Below, piece by piece: positions 62,208 through 64,000 of a stretch of DNA of 64,000 nt. Each line of letters opens with the position of its first letter. Within the stretch, counting starts at the first letter, position 1. Under the pieces are notes generated by a model that was given only the letters and a program-made list of their open reading frames with translations, was not told the DNA's origin and made no database searches. Source of the DNA: Sediminicola sp035798135 (GTDB lineage: Bacteria > Bacteroidota > Bacteroidia > Flavobacteriales > Flavobacteriaceae); contig JAPFBR010000001.1 in assembly GCA_035798135.1 (NCBI GenBank), forward strand, positions 248,001-312,000, given 5' to 3'. Made by a program: the position numbers and the translations under genes.

Positions 62208-62211
62208 ATGA
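62113..62211 (+). CDS. possible short upstream ORF (32 aa), unproven
   Basis: The frame MVNRNFEFLISESKRT... ends TGA, sharing ATGA with the DUF2914 start, which is a common translational-coupling layout. It has no recognisable domain and AT-rich spacers often contain such frames by chance, so I rate it low. A leader peptide would fit the overlap. Confidence 0.2.
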   Translation: MVNRNFEFLISESKRTFLHQGILEMVIVEDRI

Positions 62212-63323
62212 AAAGAGCATTGGTCAAATTTAGAAACAGTGCGTTTAGAAGATTCATTAGGAGACACGAGAAGTATGCCCCTTTGATTTTTTTCATTGCC
62301 GGGTTTATTTTTGATACCTTGACCCTAGGTCGCATTGACCGGTTGTACGACCTTATTGTTCTTTGCCTGTACATGTCAGCCCTCACCGTTGCCCTTTTCC
62401 TCTATAATTTGGTGGATGACGGTAAATGGAAGAACACCATTCTCGCAAGGTATGAAGTATATCTTCCTTTGGCCATTCAATTTTTATTTGGAGGACTTTC
62501 TAGTGCATATGTAATATATTTCTCCAGAAGTGTTTCCCTATCCAAAACCATTTCCTTTTTTATCATCTTGGTCCTTTTACTTTTAGCCAATGAATTGCTT
62601 AAGAAAAGGATATCCAATAAATATTTACAGTTTAGCGTGTATTTTTTTATAAGCTTCACGTTTTTTAGTTTTATAATACCTGTCTTTATAAGCGAAATGA
62701 ATACCCGGATTTTTATTATATCTGGTTTTGTCAGTCTAGCTTGCACCCTATTATTAATAATTATTATTTACAGCGCAAGTGCCAGCACCCGATCTGAAAT
62801 CAGTTTGATAAAAATCATAGGCATCATCCTGGCTATCTATACGCTGATCAATACATTTTATTATTTTAAGCTTATTCCTCCTGTGCCCCTGGCGATGGAT
62901 ACTGGGCTTGTTGCCCACACTATTAAATTGAAAAACAACAAATATGTTGTCAGTTACGAAACGGATGATTGGTACGTGTTTTGGAGAAATCACAGGCTCC
63001 AATTTATTCACGATCCCAAAGACAATGTTTATGTCTTCTCCTCCATTTTTGCCCCAACAGATCTAGAAAAATCGATATTGCATAGATGGAAATGGTATAA
63101 CGTGACTACTAAAGAATGGGAAATAGTGGAGGATATAGGTTATGAAATTACCGGAGGAAGGGATGGCGGTTACCGCGGCTATACCTTCAAGAACAATGTA
63201 AAACCAGGGCTATGGAAAGTTGAAGTAATAACCGAAGAGGAACTGGTCTTGGGGGTTATCGATTTTGAGATCATAATCAATCCGTCCCTGCAACCCAAAA
63301 GGGTGGTCCAAAGAAAATTCTGA
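62208..63323 (+). CDS. DUF2914 domain membrane protein
   Basis: The 371-residue protein has about seven membrane helices (residues 25-235) and a C-terminal soluble domain that matches DUF2914: YVFSSIFAPTDLEKSILHRWKWYNVTTKEW, GGRDGGYRGYTFKNNVKPGLWKVEVITEEELVLG. DUF2914 occurs in gamma-proteobacteria and Bacteroidota and has no known function. The N-terminus is strongly basic (MKRALVKFRNSAFRRFIRR). Base use returns toward that of the core, so the array ends before it. Confidence 0.8.
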   Translation: MKRALVKFRNSAFRRFIRRHEKYAPLIFFIAGFIFDTLTLGRIDRLYDLIVLCLYMSALTVALFLYNLVDDGKWKNTILARYEVYLPLAIQFLFGGLSSAYVIYFSRSVSLSKTISFFIILVLLLLANELLKKRISNKYLQFSVYFFISFTFFSFIIPVFISEMNTRIFIISGFVSLACTLLLIIIIYSASASTRSEISLIKIIGIILAIYTLINTFYYFKLIPPVPLAMDTGLVAHTIKLKNNKYVVSYETDDWYVFWRNHRLQFIHDPKDNVYVFSSIFAPTDLEKSILHRWKWYNVTTKEWEIVEDIGYEITGGRDGGYRGYTFKNNVKPGLWKVEVITEEELVLGVIDFEIIINPSLQPKRVVQRKF

Positions 63324-63389
63324 TCTACGGCTCATAGGTATCAAGCTTACCTACTCCAAGATAGTGAAATGGTTTTCAAGTAGTGATAA

Positions 63390-63419
63390 TTGGCAACTAA
63401 ATAATTATTGCTAATTTTA
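63390..63419 (+). promoter_or_regulatory. promoter TTG-N19-TAATTTTA for the XRE-type gene
   Basis: TTG (63390-63392) and TAATTTTA (63412-63419, 7 of 8) are 19 bp apart. Transcription would begin near 63426, about 37 bp before the ATG. Confidence 0.45.
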
Positions 63420-63462
63420 GCCTGACCCAACCATGAGGCAAAATTAAAATGATTTTTAAGCC

Positions 63463-64000
63463 ATGTCCAATTTACAAAAGTTCCGAGAAAGCTTAAACCT
63501 TACCCAAAAAGAATTATTTGAAAAATCAGGGGTCTCTGTAAGGACTATTCAACGTATTGAGGCTGGGAAAGCACCAAAAGGTTATACCTTAAAAGTATTG
63601 GCCAACAGCTTGGGAATAGCGGAGGTGGAGTTGTTGCAAAACAATGTGAATTCACAGGAGATGAACTACACCCTAATAAAGCTCATCAATCTTTCTTCTT
63701 TGTTGGGCACTATTTTTCCGCCTGTGAATATTTTGCTTCCTTTATTGATAATGATCGCTAAAAAGGAATTTAACCCACTGACCAAACAGATAGTATCTGT
63801 TCAAATTGGCATGACCATACTGTCTTTTATCATTTTCATGACCAGTGCCTTTATAAAAAATTGGTTTACTCTAGGCAATGAATTTACGATGGTTGTTATG
63901 ATACTCCTTGTCCTGGCAAATATGTTCGTTATTATTAGGAACACGGCAGCTATAGATAAAAACAAAGAATTGTACATAAAGCTGAGCTTCAGTTTTATAT
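63463..64000 (+). CDS. XRE-family regulator with membrane domain, 3' end cut off
   Basis: The first 179 residues are present; the gene runs off the right edge. Residues 4-58 are a Cro/CI-type helix-turn-helix (FRESLNLTQKELFEKSGVSVRTIQRIEAG). Hydrophobic segments follow (about 75-95, 109-127, 136-156), so it is a DUF4870-like membrane-anchored regulator or signal protein. Membrane XRE proteins of this type often answer envelope signals. The target is unknown. Confidence 0.8.
   Translation, partial: MSNLQKFRESLNLTQKELFEKSGVSVRTIQRIEAGKAPKGYTLKVLANSLGIAEVELLQNNVNSQEMNYTLIKLINLSSLLGTIFPPVNILLPLLIMIAKKEFNPLTKQIVSVQIGMTILSFIIFMTSAFIKNWFTLGNEFTMVVMILLVLANMFVIIRNTAAIDKNKELYIKLSFSFI

Noticed and set aside
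1..64000. CRISPR arrays, rRNA genes, transposases, phage genes
   Set aside because: No regular spaced repeats, rRNA sequence or mobile-element proteins were found in any frame.

Overview
The window reads as chromosomal DNA of a Bacteroidota member, most likely a (marine) Flavobacteriaceae species. Four things support this: two proteins with type IX secretion (T9SS) C-terminal sorting domains; families typical of the phylum (DUF4230, DUF4286, DUF2911, DUF6428, DUF1800/DUF1501, HTTM, TM2); promoters of the Bacteroidota type TTG-N17..23-TAnnTTTG instead of the E. coli type; and starts without Shine-Dalgarno sequences, several using TTG or GTG. I cannot fix the genus. No CRISPR array, rRNA, phage or insertion sequence was seen.

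Layout. 1-7.6 kb is a minus-strand block: an APC/cation-chloride-type transporter, an MFS carrier, then a compact run TonB-like lipoprotein-ruvC-hemW-cyclase, followed by DUF4230 and a cut-off Dabb gene. 7.8-10.4 kb holds tRNA-Leu(CAA) and prs-rplY-pth. 10.4-14.9 kb is a secreted reprolysin-type metalloprotease translationally coupled to a fibronectin-like lipoprotein. 14.9-25.7 kb is a plus-strand housekeeping series: ribF-HTTM, serS, a TPR protein, DUF4286, an AIG2-like protein, rsmA-mgtE, a cupin, a SerA-like dehydrogenase and DUF2911. 25.7-28.7 kb has small stress-type genes and an arsR-DUF6428-acetyltransferase trio.

28.7-32.4 kb is a minus-strand cluster of a two-domain lipid acyltransferase (OlsF-like), aspartate kinase and a GNAT enzyme. 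32.5-41.2 kb carries fbp, terB-like, the decayed remains of pdeM, a class V aminotransferase, mfd, a thioredoxin-like protein and an ACT-only protein. 41.3-42.0 kb is a membrane-protein pseudogene. 42.0-54.8 kb carries yraN, the DUF1800-DUF1501 secreted pair, metG, tex, a histone-deacetylase-like protein, PAP2, a M28 peptidase and ssb.

54.8-62 kb looks different: it is AT-richer, has wide spacers, and holds single unrelated genes (frameshifted TPR protein, SnoaL-like, double CDGSH protein, alpha/beta hydrolase, methyltransferase, PHP lipoprotein, GNAT). Parts of its spacers recur, which suggests a cassette-like accessory array. The window ends with a DUF2914 membrane protein and a cut-off XRE-type membrane regulator.

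The points most worth a second look are six perfect 7-bp repeats abutting the hemW start codon, the cassette-like array, the isolated arsenic-type trio, three gene relics (pdeM, the membrane protein, the TPR protein), an inverted repeat inside the promoter of the ACT-only gene, and a DUF1501 protein that combines a twin-arginine motif with a T9SS tail.
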